Assembly: GCF_000819565.1 (NCBI RefSeq)
Contig: NZ_CP004393.1
Location: forward strand, 661,001-725,000
Reading direction: 5' to 3'
Length of the DNA: 64,000 bases
Source: Celeribacter indicus
GTDB taxonomy: Bacteria; Pseudomonadota; Alphaproteobacteria; Rhodobacterales; Rhodobacteraceae
Below are positions 46,448-56,011 of this stretch, in pieces. A program made the translations under genes and the position numbers. The notes under the pieces are model-generated. The model was given only the letters and a program-made list of their open reading frames with translations. It was not told where the DNA came from and searched no databases. Every line of letters starts with the position of its first letter. Within the stretch, counting starts at the first letter, position 1.

Positions 46448-46670
46448 GCGGTCTTCCGGCTGAGGTCTGTCCCGGAATCATGGCCGGTTTTGCACCGTTC
46501 GACAAGCCTCGGAGGGAGGATGGAAAACAATTTAAGCGCGAGTAGCGGAAAACCGTGCACTTGCAGCATGAATGCGCCGACGCGAGGCTTCGTGCTTGAC
46601 ATGCCGGCGCATGGATGCACCAAATCGGAGGGACTCACGCGATCGGAAGGGTTCGGTATGTCCTTATAAG

Positions 46671-46686
46671 TTAACGAAAAGTTAAC
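46671..46686 (+). promoter_or_regulatory. CtrA-type box
   Basis: TTAA (46671-46674), seven bases (CGAAAAG) and TTAAC (46682-46686) exactly match the alphaproteobacterial CtrA consensus TTAA-N7-TTAAC. It lies 36 bases upstream of the GT2 start and just after a TATAAG element (46665-46670). If the latter is the -10 box, bound CtrA would cover the transcription start and repress; the position is also close enough to affect expression in other ways. Confidence 0.65.
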
Positions 46687-46722
46687 AAAGAATTCGTCTT
46701 TTCCCTACCGGAGGACAGCGAA

Positions 46723-47634
46723 ATGGTTGCCCTGATCATTCCCGTCTACAACGGCGGCGACATCTACCGGGACTGCCTCGAGGCGATAGAGATGCAGCGC
46801 CATACCCTCAACCGGAGGTTGGTGATGGAGAGCGGGTCGACCGATGACTCGCGTGCGCTGTCGCTTGCGCACGGCTTCGAGGTTCACGACGTTCCCGCCG
46901 GTACGTTCAACCACGGCGGCACCCGCTCCAGGGCGGTCGGCATGGTCGAGGACGACATCGTCGTCTTTCTGACCCAGGACGCGATCCTCGACAGCCCGGA
47001 TTCGATCTCCCGCCTCGTCGAGCCTTTCCGGGATCCCGAGGTGGGCGCGGCCTTTGGCCGGCAGCTTCCGCACCGCGACGCCAATCCGCTCGCGGCCCAT
47101 GCCCGTTTCAACAGCTATGGCACGTCGACCTATGTGACCGACATGGACAGCAGCTATCCCTCCGGTATCCGCAAGTGTTTCCTGTCGAATTCCTTCGCGG
47201 CCTACCGGCGCACGGCCTTCGAGGCGGTCGGCGGGTTCCCCACCAACGTGATCCTCTCCGAGGACATGTTCGTCGCTGCGAAGATCCTGAAGGCGGGCTG
47301 GAAAGTCGCCTATGCGGCCGAGGCCACGGTGCGTCATTCGCACAATTACACGGTGCAGCAGGAATTCCGCCGCTATTTCGATATCGGCGTCTTCCACCGT
47401 CAGGCGACCTGGATCCTCGAGGAGTTCGGCCGGCCGGAGGCGGAGGGCGTGCGGGTCACGCTCGACCAGCTGGGCTTTCTGGCGCGGCGGGGGGACTGGC
47501 GCTATCTTCCGCGTGCGGTGGTGACCGCGGCGTCGAAATATGCGGGTTACAAGCTCGGGCTGATGCACGACCGGCTCGGCCCGAACCTGTCGCGCCGTCT
47601 CGCGATGCACCGCGGCTTCTTCAAGAACGTCTGA
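46723..47634 (+). CDS. Glycosyltransferase family 2, rhamnosyltransferase-like
   Basis: The 303-residue GT-A enzyme opens with ALIIPVYNGGDIYRDCLEAI and has the FNHGGTRSRAVG loop typical of rhamnosyltransferases, the metal-binding region FLTQDA, and SEDMFVAAKILKAGWKVAY with the ED catalytic-base motif. It likely uses dTDP-L-rhamnose made by the rml genes close by. SD GGAGGA ends 7 bases before the ATG. It is convergent with the next gene (stops adjacent). A CtrA box lies in its promoter region. Confidence 0.87.
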   Translation: MVALIIPVYNGGDIYRDCLEAIEMQRHTLNRRLVMESGSTDDSRALSLAHGFEVHDVPAGTFNHGGTRSRAVGMVEDDIVVFLTQDAILDSPDSISRLVEPFRDPEVGAAFGRQLPHRDANPLAAHARFNSYGTSTYVTDMDSSYPSGIRKCFLSNSFAAYRRTAFEAVGGFPTNVILSEDMFVAAKILKAGWKVAYAAEATVRHSHNYTVQQEFRRYFDIGVFHRQATWILEEFGRPEAEGVRVTLDQLGFLARRGDWRYLPRAVVTAASKYAGYKLGLMHDRLGPNLSRRLAMHRGFFKNV

Positions 47635-48738
47635 TCACGCGCGCACCCGCGCGAGCGCCGCCCGCGCGTCGTCTGCGCTGAGGCCGAATTCCGCGAGGAA
47701 GGCGAGCGCGCGGTCTTCCGCCTGCGTGCGCAGATCCTGCGCATGGGCGACGAGCCTGCCGGGCAGTTCCGCCCGTGCGCGGCCCGTCTCCGCAATTCTG
47801 GTCGCCAGCAGTTCGACGTCCTGCGCGGCGTCCATGGACATGAGCCAGTCAGGGGAAACCAGCCGCGAACGGATACAGCCCCTGTCGGGCGCGAGCACCG
47901 CCGCCCCGGCGCTGTAGGCTTCGAGCAGGACGAGTGGATCGGCCTCGTCGACGAGCTGTGTCGGCAGCACGAAAAGATCGACCGTCTCGAGAAAGGCCCG
48001 CTTCTCCCGCCCGGAGACCGGCCCCAGCCAGGCGACGCGCCCGCCGCCCTCGCGCACGGCTGTTTCCACCTCTGCCCTGAGCGCCGGATCGTGCACCGGC
48101 CCGGCCAGGACGAGCCGCGCCCCCGGTGCCCTGTCCGCCACCCTGCGCCACAGGTCCAGCAGGTAGGGCACGCCTTTTTCCCGCGTCATCACGCTCATGT
48201 GCCCGACCGTCACCGGCCCCTCGCGCGGCGCCGGCGGCGCGGTCCCCGTGCCGGAGAAGAAGGCCGCGTTCGGCAGGCAGAGGAACCGCTCCCGCGGGCT
48301 GGTACGATAGAGCGCCTCATAGGCGTCGCGCATCCGCTCGCACAGCAGGACATGCGTCGCGAGCCCGCCCGCGATCCGCCCGAGCATCCGCACCGGCGGC
48401 AGCGGCCCGAGCGCGATGGCGCGATAGCTGTGATGGTGAACGTAGAACCGCACGCCCCGGAGCCGCAGCGCCAGCACGGTGAGCAGGAAGAGCCAGATCC
48501 CCGCCTGTCCGGGCGGCGAGGTGTAGACGATGTCGCCCCGGCGCAGGCCGAAAATCAGGCGCACCGGGGTCACCAGCGCGCGCCACAGCTTTGCCCCGGC
48601 AGTTCCGCCGAGCGGCAGCTCGACGACCTCTCCCGCGCTCTCCAGACAGCGGCGCATCCGCGCGTTGAACACCGTCTGCCCGCTCATCGGCGGCGGACAC
48701 TGGCCGACGAACCAGATGCGGAGATGCGGGAGGGTCAT
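47635..48738 (-). CDS. Glycosyltransferase family 4
   Basis: The 367-residue GT-B protein opens IWFVGQCPPPMSGQTVFNAR and has the acceptor-side IVYTSPPGQAG and FYVHHHSYRA, then a donor domain with VGHMSVMTREKGVPYLLDLW, RLVLAGP and LVDEADPLVLLEAYSAGAAV (a DEX type end). It is the last gene of the rmlCBDA-acyltransferase operon, overlapping its upstream neighbour by 4 bases, and presumably adds a sugar of the same glycan. Confidence 0.83.
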   Translation of the reverse strand: MTLPHLRIWFVGQCPPPMSGQTVFNARMRRCLESAGEVVELPLGGTAGAKLWRALVTPVRLIFGLRRGDIVYTSPPGQAGIWLFLLTVLALRLRGVRFYVHHHSYRAIALGPLPPVRMLGRIAGGLATHVLLCERMRDAYEALYRTSPRERFLCLPNAAFFSGTGTAPPAPREGPVTVGHMSVMTREKGVPYLLDLWRRVADRAPGARLVLAGPVHDPALRAEVETAVREGGGRVAWLGPVSGREKRAFLETVDLFVLPTQLVDEADPLVLLEAYSAGAAVLAPDRGCIRSRLVSPDWLMSMDAAQDVELLATRIAETGRARAELPGRLVAHAQDLRTQAEDRALAFLAEFGLSADDARAALARVRA

Positions 48739-49874
48739 GTTGAAAATTCCTTGTTCCGTTTCGTGTCGCGGCGGCGGGTGATCCGCGTCAGCACGCGCCG
48801 TGCGGGCGTTTCGATCAGGAAATAGCCAAGGTAGCTGAGGGCGAAGATCGTGGCGACGGACATGACCGCCATCGCCGCCAGCGCGAGGGGGGCGCCGCCC
48901 AGCATCTTGTCGGCGATCGCGTTCATCAGCACGAGGATGACGGCCCTGTGCCAGATGTAGATCGCGTAGGTGAGCTGTCCGAGCGGCGCGAGGCGCAGGA
49001 CCACCGGATTGAGGTTGCGGTGCAGGTCGCTCGCCACGGCGCTCGTCGCGAGGGCGAGGATCGTGGCCATGCGCAGCCAGTCCGGGGCGGGCAGCAGCAG
49101 CAGCGGGAAAAGCGCGAGCAGGAGGACGAGGCTCACCACGCCCCTGTCCCGCAGGTCTGGCAGCCGGCCGCGGATGCGGAACAGGAAGATGCCGAAGGAG
49201 AAACCGGTCAGACCCCGCAGGATCGGCGGCAGATGGCCCCAGCCGTCGTGATCGCGCAGCAGCAGGACCGCGACCGCCAGTGTCACCGCGCTGAAGGCCC
49301 CGATCCAGCGCGCGCCCCGCAGCGCGAGCAGCATGAAGAGCGGGAACAGGACATAGAGCCCCATCTCGATGCTGATCGACCAGGTCACCCCGTTGAAGGA
49401 GTAGGGCGAGCCGCAGTCGAGATATTCCTGGACCAGCAGCGCCGTGTGGAGGATGCAGAGCGGATCGAAGGAGGGCGCGTTCTCCGAACCCGCCCTTTGC
49501 AGCAGCCCCCACCAGATCGCGATGTTGATCCCCAGGACGACGAGATGAAGCGGATAGAGCCGGGCCACGCGCCGCCAGAGGAACTTGCCGTAATCGCCCG
49601 CCGTCCTCAGCCGGCCGATGTAGACATGGGCCAGCACGTATCCCGAGATGATGAAGAACAGGTCCACGAACATCCCGAAGCCCTGCGCCGCGATGATCGC
49701 CTGTCGGCGTTCGGGGGCAAAGAAGAATTCGTTGAGGTGGTAATAGACGATGCCGAGGCTTGCGGCGAAGCGCAGGAAATCGAGGGTGAGCAGGTCGTTG
49801 GTCTCGGGTCTGAGCCTCCAGCCCGTCGCGGCCATGCCCGGCTGCGGTCCGGAGGCGGTCTGCGCCGCGATCAT
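48735..49874 (-). CDS. Acyltransferase-3 family O-acyltransferase (OafA-like)
   Basis: The 379-residue membrane protein has about ten helices. Motifs are LLTLDFLRFAASLGIVYYHL (with the catalytic H of the R/H pair), VDLFFIISGYVLAHV, and WSISIEMGLYVLFPLF. It should O-acetylate or succinylate a sugar on the periplasmic side. The start at 49874 is one base after the rmlA stop; a longer reading from 49919 overlaps rmlA. It is part of the rml operon. Confidence 0.87.
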   Translation of the reverse strand: MIAAQTASGPQPGMAATGWRLRPETNDLLTLDFLRFAASLGIVYYHLNEFFFAPERRQAIIAAQGFGMFVDLFFIISGYVLAHVYIGRLRTAGDYGKFLWRRVARLYPLHLVVLGINIAIWWGLLQRAGSENAPSFDPLCILHTALLVQEYLDCGSPYSFNGVTWSISIEMGLYVLFPLFMLLALRGARWIGAFSAVTLAVAVLLLRDHDGWGHLPPILRGLTGFSFGIFLFRIRGRLPDLRDRGVVSLVLLLALFPLLLLPAPDWLRMATILALATSAVASDLHRNLNPVVLRLAPLGQLTYAIYIWHRAVILVLMNAIADKMLGGAPLALAAMAVMSVATIFALSYLGYFLIETPARRVLTRITRRRDTKRNKEFST

Positions 49875-49875
49875 C

Positions 49876-50760
49876 TCACCGGCGCTCCGGCCCGAGCAGG
49901 GCGCCAAGATACCTTCCATATTCGGTTTTTCTGAAGGTTTCGGCGTGTTTTGCGAGCATATCGTCCGATATCCAGCCCTGGTTGTGGGCGATTTCCTCGG
50001 GGCAGCCGGATTGCATGCCCTGCCGCATGGAGAGGGTGCGCACGAAATTCCCGGCGTCGAGCAGCGAGGCATGGGTGCCGGTGTCGAGCCAGGCATAGCC
50101 GCGCCCCATCCGTTCGACCGAGAGGGTGCAGTCGTGCAGGTAGCTTTCCAGGAGCGTGACGATCTCGAGCTCGCCGCGGGCGGAGGGTTCGACGCGGCGC
50201 GCGCGGGCGGGGGCCTCGCCGTCGAGGAAATAGAGCCCGGTCACCGCGTAGTTCGAGGGCGGCACCTCGGGCTTCTCGATGATCTGGCGCACGGTCCCGT
50301 CGCCGTCGAAATCGACCACGCCGTAGCGTTCGGGATCGGCGACGTGATAGCCGAAGACGGTTCCGCCGCCTGTCTTCGCATCCGCCGCCAGCAGCATGTC
50401 GGGAAGCCCGTGCCCGAAGAAGATGTTGTCCCCCAGCACCATCGCCGAGGGCGCGCCGGCGAGGAAATCCTCCGCGAGGATATAGGCCTGGGCGAGCCCG
50501 TCGGGGGAGGCCTGGGGGATGTAGCTCAGCGACAGGCCCCACTGGCTGCCGTCGCCCAGGAGCCGCCGGAACTGCGCCTGGTCCTGCGGCGTGGTGATCA
50601 CCGCGATGTCGCGGATCCCGGTCAGCATCAGCACCGACAGCGGGTAGTAGATCATCGGCTTGTCATAGACCGGCATGAGCTGTTTCGAGACGGCCATGGT
50701 CAGCGGGTAGAGCCGTGTGCCGGATCCGCCGGCGAGGATGATGCCTTTGCGCTGCGTCAT
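49876..50760 (-). CDS. rfbA: Glucose-1-phosphate thymidylyltransferase
   Basis: RmlA makes dTDP-glucose from dTTP and glucose-1-phosphate. The 294-residue enzyme shows GIILAGGSGTRLYPLTMAVS, KQLMPVYDKPMIYYPLS, LGDNIFFG and the late TGLYFLD. Its ATG overlaps the rmlD stop by 4 bases. The gene order on the strand is rmlC-B-D-A. Confidence 0.97.
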   Translation of the reverse strand: MTQRKGIILAGGSGTRLYPLTMAVSKQLMPVYDKPMIYYPLSVLMLTGIRDIAVITTPQDQAQFRRLLGDGSQWGLSLSYIPQASPDGLAQAYILAEDFLAGAPSAMVLGDNIFFGHGLPDMLLAADAKTGGGTVFGYHVADPERYGVVDFDGDGTVRQIIEKPEVPPSNYAVTGLYFLDGEAPARARRVEPSARGELEIVTLLESYLHDCTLSVERMGRGYAWLDTGTHASLLDAGNFVRTLSMRQGMQSGCPEEIAHNQGWISDDMLAKHAETFRKTEYGRYLGALLGPERR

Positions 50761-51608
50761 GGGAGAGCCTCCAGCTCGTGCAGAACGTCGTCGAGGTCGC
50801 GCCGCCAGTCGGGTCGGGAAAGGCCGAAGGCGGCGGTCGTGGCCGCGCAGTCGAGGCGGGAGTTGGCCGGCCGCCGCGCCGGGGTGGGATAGGCGGAGGC
50901 GGGGATGTCCTCCACCGCGCAGGGGAGGCCCGACCGGGCGAAGATCTCGCGCGCGAACTCCGCCCAGCTCACGTCCGGCGCGCCGGACAGGTGATAGGTG
51001 CCGCTGCGCGCCGGTGTGTCCTGTACGGCGCGCAGGATGGCGATGCAGGCCTCCGCGATGGCCGCGGCGGAGGTCGGGCCGCCGACCTGGTCCGCGACGA
51101 CGGTGAGGCGCTCGCGCCCGGCGCCGAGGCGCAGCATCGTCTTGACGAAATTCCCGCCATGGGCGGAGAACACCCAGGAGGTGCGCAGGATCGCATGGGG
51201 GCCGTTCGCGGCGCGCACGCCCTCTTCCCCGGCGAGCTTCGTGCGTCCATAGGCGCCGAGCGGCGCGGTCGGGTGGTCGGGGGCGAAAGGCGTCTCCCCC
51301 GCGCCGTCGAACACGTAGTCGGTCGAGAGATGGACGAGGGGAATGCCGCGCGCCGCGCAGGCCCGCGCCATCGCCGCGGGGGCCGCGCCGTTGACGAGGC
51401 GCGCCAGATCCTCCTCGCTTTCCGCCCGGTCCACCGCCGTATAGGCGGCGGCGTTGATCACCGCCTCGGGCGCGAGTTCCGCGATCCGCGCCGCGCAGCC
51501 CGCCGGATCGGCCAGATCCGCCTCGTCGCGTCCGAGGAACCGCGCCTCGGGCAGGCGCGCGCGCAGTTCCCGCGCCACCTGTCCGGTCCTGCCGAAGACG
51601 AGGATCAT
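50757..51608 (-). CDS. rfbD: dTDP-4-dehydrorhamnose reductase
   Basis: RmlD reduces the last intermediate to dTDP-L-rhamnose. The 283-residue SDR protein has [16 protein letters not shown] at the start, [22 protein letters not shown] and the catalytic YGRTK. Start 51608 is chosen from the nucleotide-binding strand; a longer frame overlaps rmlB. It overlaps rmlB by 4 bases. Confidence 0.96.
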   Translation of the reverse strand: MILVFGRTGQVARELRARLPEARFLGRDEADLADPAGCAARIAELAPEAVINAAAYTAVDRAESEEDLARLVNGAAPAAMARACAARGIPLVHLSTDYVFDGAGETPFAPDHPTAPLGAYGRTKLAGEEGVRAANGPHAILRTSWVFSAHGGNFVKTMLRLGAGRERLTVVADQVGGPTSAAAIAEACIAILRAVQDTPARSGTYHLSGAPDVSWAEFAREIFARSGLPCAVEDIPASAYPTPARRPANSRLDCAATTAAFGLSRPDWRRDLDDVLHELEALP

Positions 51609-52654
51609 GCCGACACCCCCAGCCGCTCCCCGACGCCCTGCCGGTCCTGCACCGCGCGCCACCATGCCTCGTTGGCGAGATACCACTCGACCGTCTTCTC
51701 GAGCCCCTCGTCGACCGTGACCGAGGGACGCCAGCCCAACTCTTCGCGGATCCGCGAGGGGTCGATGGCATAGCGGGCGTCATGGCCGGGACGGTCGGTG
51801 ACGAAGGTGATCTGCTCGGCGTAGGAGCCCTGGGCCTTCGGGCGCTTGCGGTCGAGGATGGCGCAGAGCGTCTTCACCAGCTCGAGGTTGCTGCGCTCGT
51901 TCTCGCCGCCGATATTGTAGCTGCGCCCGACCCGGCCCTCCGCCACGACGAGCAGCAGCGCGTCGGCGTGATCCTCGACATAGAGCCAGTCGCGGACGTT
52001 CGAGCCGTCGCCATAGACCGGCAGCGGCTTTCCGGCGAGCGCGTTGAGGATGATGACCGGCACGAGCTTTTCGGGGAAGTGGAACGGGCCGTAGTTGTTC
52101 GAGCAGTTGGTGAGCAGGACGGGCAGGCCGTAGGTCTCGTGCCAGGCCCGCACCAGGTGGTCGGAGGAGGCCTTCGACGCCGAATAGGGCGAGCGCGGAT
52201 CGTAGGGCGTGTCCTCCGTGAACCGCACCGCCGGATCGGGCGGGAGCGAGCCGAACACCTCGTCGGTCGAGATGTGGTGGAAGCGGAACGCCTCCGGTCG
52301 GCCGGCGCGGATCCACCAGGCGCGCGCGGCCTCGAGCATGTTGAACGTGCCGGTGATGTTGGTGCCGATGAAATCCGCCGGCCCGTCGATGGAGCGGTCG
52401 ACATGGCTCTCGGCGGCCAGGTGCATGACCGCGTCGGGGCGGTGCCTGGCAAAGACCGCGTCGAGCGCCGGGCGGTCGCGGATGTCGACATGTTCGAAGG
52501 CGTAGAGCGGGCTGTCGGCCACCGCCGCGAGAGTGTCGGGACAGGCCGCATAGGTCAGCGCATCGACGTTCACCACCCGGTGCCCGCGGGCGACGGCCAG
52601 ACGCACGACCGCCGACCCGATGAACCCCGCGCCTCCCGTGACAAGTAACTTCAT
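51605..52654 (-). CDS. rfbB: dTDP-glucose 4,6-dehydratase
   Basis: RmlB converts dTDP-glucose to dTDP-4-keto-6-deoxyglucose. The 349-residue extended SDR has [16 protein letters not shown] for NAD+ binding, [24 protein letters not shown] and [14 protein letters not shown] with the catalytic Tyr-Lys. It lies 3 bases after rmlC. Confidence 0.97.
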   Translation of the reverse strand: MKLLVTGGAGFIGSAVVRLAVARGHRVVNVDALTYAACPDTLAAVADSPLYAFEHVDIRDRPALDAVFARHRPDAVMHLAAESHVDRSIDGPADFIGTNITGTFNMLEAARAWWIRAGRPEAFRFHHISTDEVFGSLPPDPAVRFTEDTPYDPRSPYSASKASSDHLVRAWHETYGLPVLLTNCSNNYGPFHFPEKLVPVIILNALAGKPLPVYGDGSNVRDWLYVEDHADALLLVVAEGRVGRSYNIGGENERSNLELVKTLCAILDRKRPKAQGSYAEQITFVTDRPGHDARYAIDPSRIREELGWRPSVTVDEGLEKTVEWYLANEAWWRAVQDRQGVGERLGVSA

Positions 52655-52657
52655 CGC

Positions 52658-53215
52658 TCATTCCTCATATGTGAAGGGCGTGTCGAACTCCGCGAAACTT
52701 TGCGCTGATTCGTCTTTCGGAGAGATGACCGGGGCGATGCCTGCAAGCGGCCAGTCGATGCCGCAGCTGTTCCATCTCACCGCACCGTCGCAGTCCGGGG
52801 CGTAGTGGTCGGTGCATTTGTAGATGATCTCGCTGTCGGGCTCTAGGGTCATGAACCCGTGCAGGAAGCCCGCCGGGATCCAGAGCTGGCGTCCGTTCTC
52901 GAAGGACAGCTCCTCCCCCACCCAGTTGCCGTAGGTCGGGCTGCCGGCCCGCGCATCCACCGCCACGTCGAAGATCCGCCCGCGCCCGCAGCGCACGAGC
53001 TTGCCCTGCGCATGCGGCGGGCTCTGGAAATGCAGGCCCCGCACCGTCCCCGTCTCATGCGACAGCGAATGGTTGTCCTGCACGAATTCCGGCAGGTCGA
53101 GCCCCTCTGCGGCGAGCTTCGCCTTGTTCCAGCTCTCGGAGAAGAAGCCGCGATGATCGCCGAACCGCGGCGGCGTGATGATGCAGACGCCGGGCAGGGC
53201 GGTGGCGGTGATCAT
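52658..53215 (-). CDS. rfbC: dTDP-4-dehydrorhamnose 3,5-epimerase
   Basis: RmlC epimerises carbons 3 and 5 of the keto sugar. The 185-residue cupin has FVQDNHSLSHETGTVRGLHF, with catalytic H62 in RGLHF, followed by KLVRCGRGRIFDVAVD. The start at 53215 is backed by the SD GGAGGTT; longer readings are not. It is the first gene of the rmlCBDA operon. Confidence 0.96.
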   Translation of the reverse strand: MITATALPGVCIITPPRFGDHRGFFSESWNKAKLAAEGLDLPEFVQDNHSLSHETGTVRGLHFQSPPHAQGKLVRCGRGRIFDVAVDARAGSPTYGNWVGEELSFENGRQLWIPAGFLHGFMTLEPDSEIIYKCTDHYAPDCDGAVRWNSCGIDWPLAGIAPVISPKDESAQSFAEFDTPFTYEE

Positions 53216-53866
53216 GGCTGAACCTCCGTAAGGCTGATCCGCGCCACAGCGGTGCGGGCGGCTGTGGCGGGGGAATGACCGGGCAGGACGGGGCGCGGTG
53301 CCCGGCGCCGGGTCGCCGGGGCAAGAGGGGCGCGGATGCCGCGTTGCGGCGTGTCGGGAGGGGTCATTGGGAAACGGTGCATGGAACATATCTGGCAGAG
53401 GGCGGGGTGCGCGGGCAAACCTTCTTTGCGTGGATCCTGCCGGGGATGGCCCGTTGCGTGCGAAGCGGGCATCCGGCGCCGCTTTCCGGGCGGTTGCGTG
53501 AGCCGCGCGAGACGGCTCCGGACCAGGTGCGAAGGGGCGGGGCAAACCGGCGAACCTCTTCCTTGGGCTGATTCGTTGAATTATGTTTCATCTTTAGGTA
53601 GTAATACCCGCGCGGCCTGTCTTGCCAAGGGCCGGGTGGCGGGCGTGAGGGCGAAGCGGATTGAAAACTTGCATGAAATCCCGGTTTTCGCGCCGGTTGC
53701 GCGCGTCCCCGCGCCGCCGCGCCCGCGTTTCGGCGCGATCCTGCCGAGGCTGCCATGCGGTTTTCGTCACCGTCGGCGGAGCGGAGAAGGCGCGCGCCCG
53801 CCCGGTTTTCCGCCGGCGTCGCCGCACCGCAGTAAAATCCGTTTCGGATCACGCGGCGGTTCACGT
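53216..53866. promoter_or_regulatory. Divergent control region between rfbC and yjbH
   Basis: These 651 bases have no supportable gene. A short AT-rich core at 53570-53610 holds TTGAAT (53576-53581), 17 bases and TAGTAA (53599-53604), a fair promoter toward yjbH with a leader of about 260 bases. The sequence GGTTCACG occurs twice around the upstream yjbH start codon (53859 and 53869). The rest is GC-rich without clear repeats. Confidence 0.4.
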
Positions 53867-56011
53867 ATGGTTCACGCAAAACTGAGGATCGAGCCCGTGT
53901 CCGCACCCCACGCCCTTCTCGGAGTTTGCGTCCTCACCGCGCTGGGGCTGGCCCCGCCCGCCCTCGCCCAGGATGTCCGGCTGAGTTTTCCGGTCTCGAC
54001 CTTCGGCACGCCCGGTCTGATCGACATGCCGAGCGGCGAGGTGTTCGAGGACGGGACGCTCCAGATCTCCACCGCCTTCCATGACGGCTCGCAGCGCTAC
54101 ACGATGAGTTTCCAGATCACGCCCCGGCTCTTCGGATCGTTCCGCTATTCGATCATCGACGACCTCGACGTGACCCAGCCGACCCGCTACGACCGCAGCT
54201 TCGATCTGGGCTATCTGCTGGCCGAGGAGACGATGCTGCGCCCCTCCGTCGTCGTCGGGCTGCGCGATTTCGGCGGCACGGGCGTCTTCGGTAGCGAATT
54301 CGTCGCCGGCACGAAGCATTTCCTCGACGACCGGCTCGCCGTCACCGCGGGGATCGGCTGGGGCCGGCTCGCCAGCCATGGCGGTTTCGACAATCCGCTC
54401 GGGATTCTTTCCGACAGGTTCAAGACGCGCGGCGGCGGGCCCGACGCGATCTCCGATGTCGGACAGCTCGAGACGGACCAGTGGTTCCGGGGCGACGCGG
54501 CGCTGTTCGGCGGGATCGCCTACCAGCTGACACCGCGCCTGACCTTCAAGGCGGAATATTCCTCCGACGCCTATGAGAGGGAGGTCGCCAACGCGGGGTT
54601 CGAGCACAACACCCCGATCAACGTCGCGCTGACCTACGGGTTCCGCGGCGGCGGCGGGGTGTCGGCCTATGCGCTGCACGGGTCCGAACTCGGCATCCTC
54701 CTCAGCGTGCCGGTGGATCCGCGTGAAGCCCGCGTTCCCGGCGGGATCGAGGAGGCGCCGCCCGTGCTCCTGCCGCGGCGGAGCGCCGCCGCCCTGTCCT
54801 GGGACGAGGCCTCCGTGCGGCAGGAGGACGGTTCGCTCGCCACGGCGCTTGCGGAGCAGGGCGTGACGCTGGAAGGATATTCGCGCCGGGGCGACATTGC
54901 CGCGGTGCGCGTCGCCAACACCCGTTACAGCGCGGAGACGCAGGCGCTCGGGCGCACCGCGCGCGTGCTCGCCAACAGCCTTCCCGCGGATGTCGAACGC
55001 TTCGACATCGAACTCGCCGCCCGCGGCATGCCGGTCTCGCGCGTCTCCCTGCGGCGCGCCGATCTCGAGGCGCTCGAATACGATCTCGAGGGGAGCTGGC
55101 GCAGCTTCGCGCGGGCGGAGATCGCGGATGCCGCCCCCACGCGGGCGGCCGGTGTCGCGGGTGTCTATCCAAGGTTCAACTGGTCGCTCAGCCCCTATCT
55201 CGACCCCGCGCTCTTCGACCCGGACGATCCGATCCGGGCGGATGTCGGGATCCAGGCCGGGGCCTTCTTCGAACCCGTGCGGGGGCTCATGCTGACCGGG
55301 ATCGTGCGGCAGCCGGTGGCCGGCAATCTCGACGAGAGCAGGCGCCGGTCGAATTCCGTCCTGCCGCATGTCCGCAGCGATGCCGTGTCCTATGCCCAGG
55401 AGTCTGACTTCCAGATCAAGCAGTTCCTGGCCGATTACGTCTTCCGCCCCGGCCCCGACCTCTATGGCCGGGTCAGCGCGGGGTATTTCGAGACGATGTT
55501 CGGCGGCGTGTCGGGCGAACTGCTCTGGAAGCCGGTGGACAGTCCGCTCGCGCTGGGCGCCGAAGTGACCTATGCCCGGCAACGCGACTTCGACCAGATG
55601 TTCGGCTTCCGGGATTACGACATCGTCACAGGCCATGCCTCCGCCTATTATGATTTCGGCAGGGGCTATCTCGGCCAGATCGACGTCGGGCGCTATCTCG
55701 CGGGCGATTACGGCGCGACCTTCTCGCTCGACCGCGAATTCGACAACGGTTTCCGGCTCGGCGCCTTCTTCACGCTCACCGATGTCTCCTCCGACGAATT
55801 CGGGGAAGGCTCCTTCGACAAGGGCATCCGCTTCTCCGTGCCGATCGACTGGATTTCCGGCACGCCGAGCCAGGCGGGCTTCGGTACGACCATCCGCCCG
55901 GTCCAGCGCGACGGCGGCGCCCGGATCGAGATGCCGAACCGGCTTTATGAGCTGACCCGCGACGGCCACGCAAACGAACTCGAAGACCGGTGGGGGCGGT
56001 TCTGGAGATGA
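53867..56011 (+). CDS. yjbH: YjbH/GfcD-type outer-membrane polysaccharide-export-associated protein
   Basis: The 714-residue protein has a signal peptide (ending in LGLAPPALA) and a beta-rich body. It includes FGTPGLIDMPSGEVFEDGTL near the start, a second half with AGYFETMFGGVSGELLWKP-like strands and GYLGQIDVGRYLAGDYGAT. YjbH and GfcD are outer-membrane proteins of group-4 capsule and EPS loci. The ATG at 53867 lacks an SD; a GTG at 53897 is preceded by GAGGATC and would give a shorter signal peptide, so the real start may be there. It overlaps the lipoprotein gene by 4 bases. Confidence 0.85.
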   Translation: MVHAKLRIEPVSAPHALLGVCVLTALGLAPPALAQDVRLSFPVSTFGTPGLIDMPSGEVFEDGTLQISTAFHDGSQRYTMSFQITPRLFGSFRYSIIDDLDVTQPTRYDRSFDLGYLLAEETMLRPSVVVGLRDFGGTGVFGSEFVAGTKHFLDDRLAVTAGIGWGRLASHGGFDNPLGILSDRFKTRGGGPDAISDVGQLETDQWFRGDAALFGGIAYQLTPRLTFKAEYSSDAYEREVANAGFEHNTPINVALTYGFRGGGGVSAYALHGSELGILLSVPVDPREARVPGGIEEAPPVLLPRRSAAALSWDEASVRQEDGSLATALAEQGVTLEGYSRRGDIAAVRVANTRYSAETQALGRTARVLANSLPADVERFDIELAARGMPVSRVSLRRADLEALEYDLEGSWRSFARAEIADAAPTRAAGVAGVYPRFNWSLSPYLDPALFDPDDPIRADVGIQAGAFFEPVRGLMLTGIVRQPVAGNLDESRRRSNSVLPHVRSDAVSYAQESDFQIKQFLADYVFRPGPDLYGRVSAGYFETMFGGVSGELLWKPVDSPLALGAEVTYARQRDFDQMFGFRDYDIVTGHASAYYDFGRGYLGQIDVGRYLAGDYGATFSLDREFDNGFRLGAFFTLTDVSSDEFGEGSFDKGIRFSVPIDWISGTPSQAGFGTTIRPVQRDGGARIEMPNRLYELTRDGHANELEDRWGRFWR

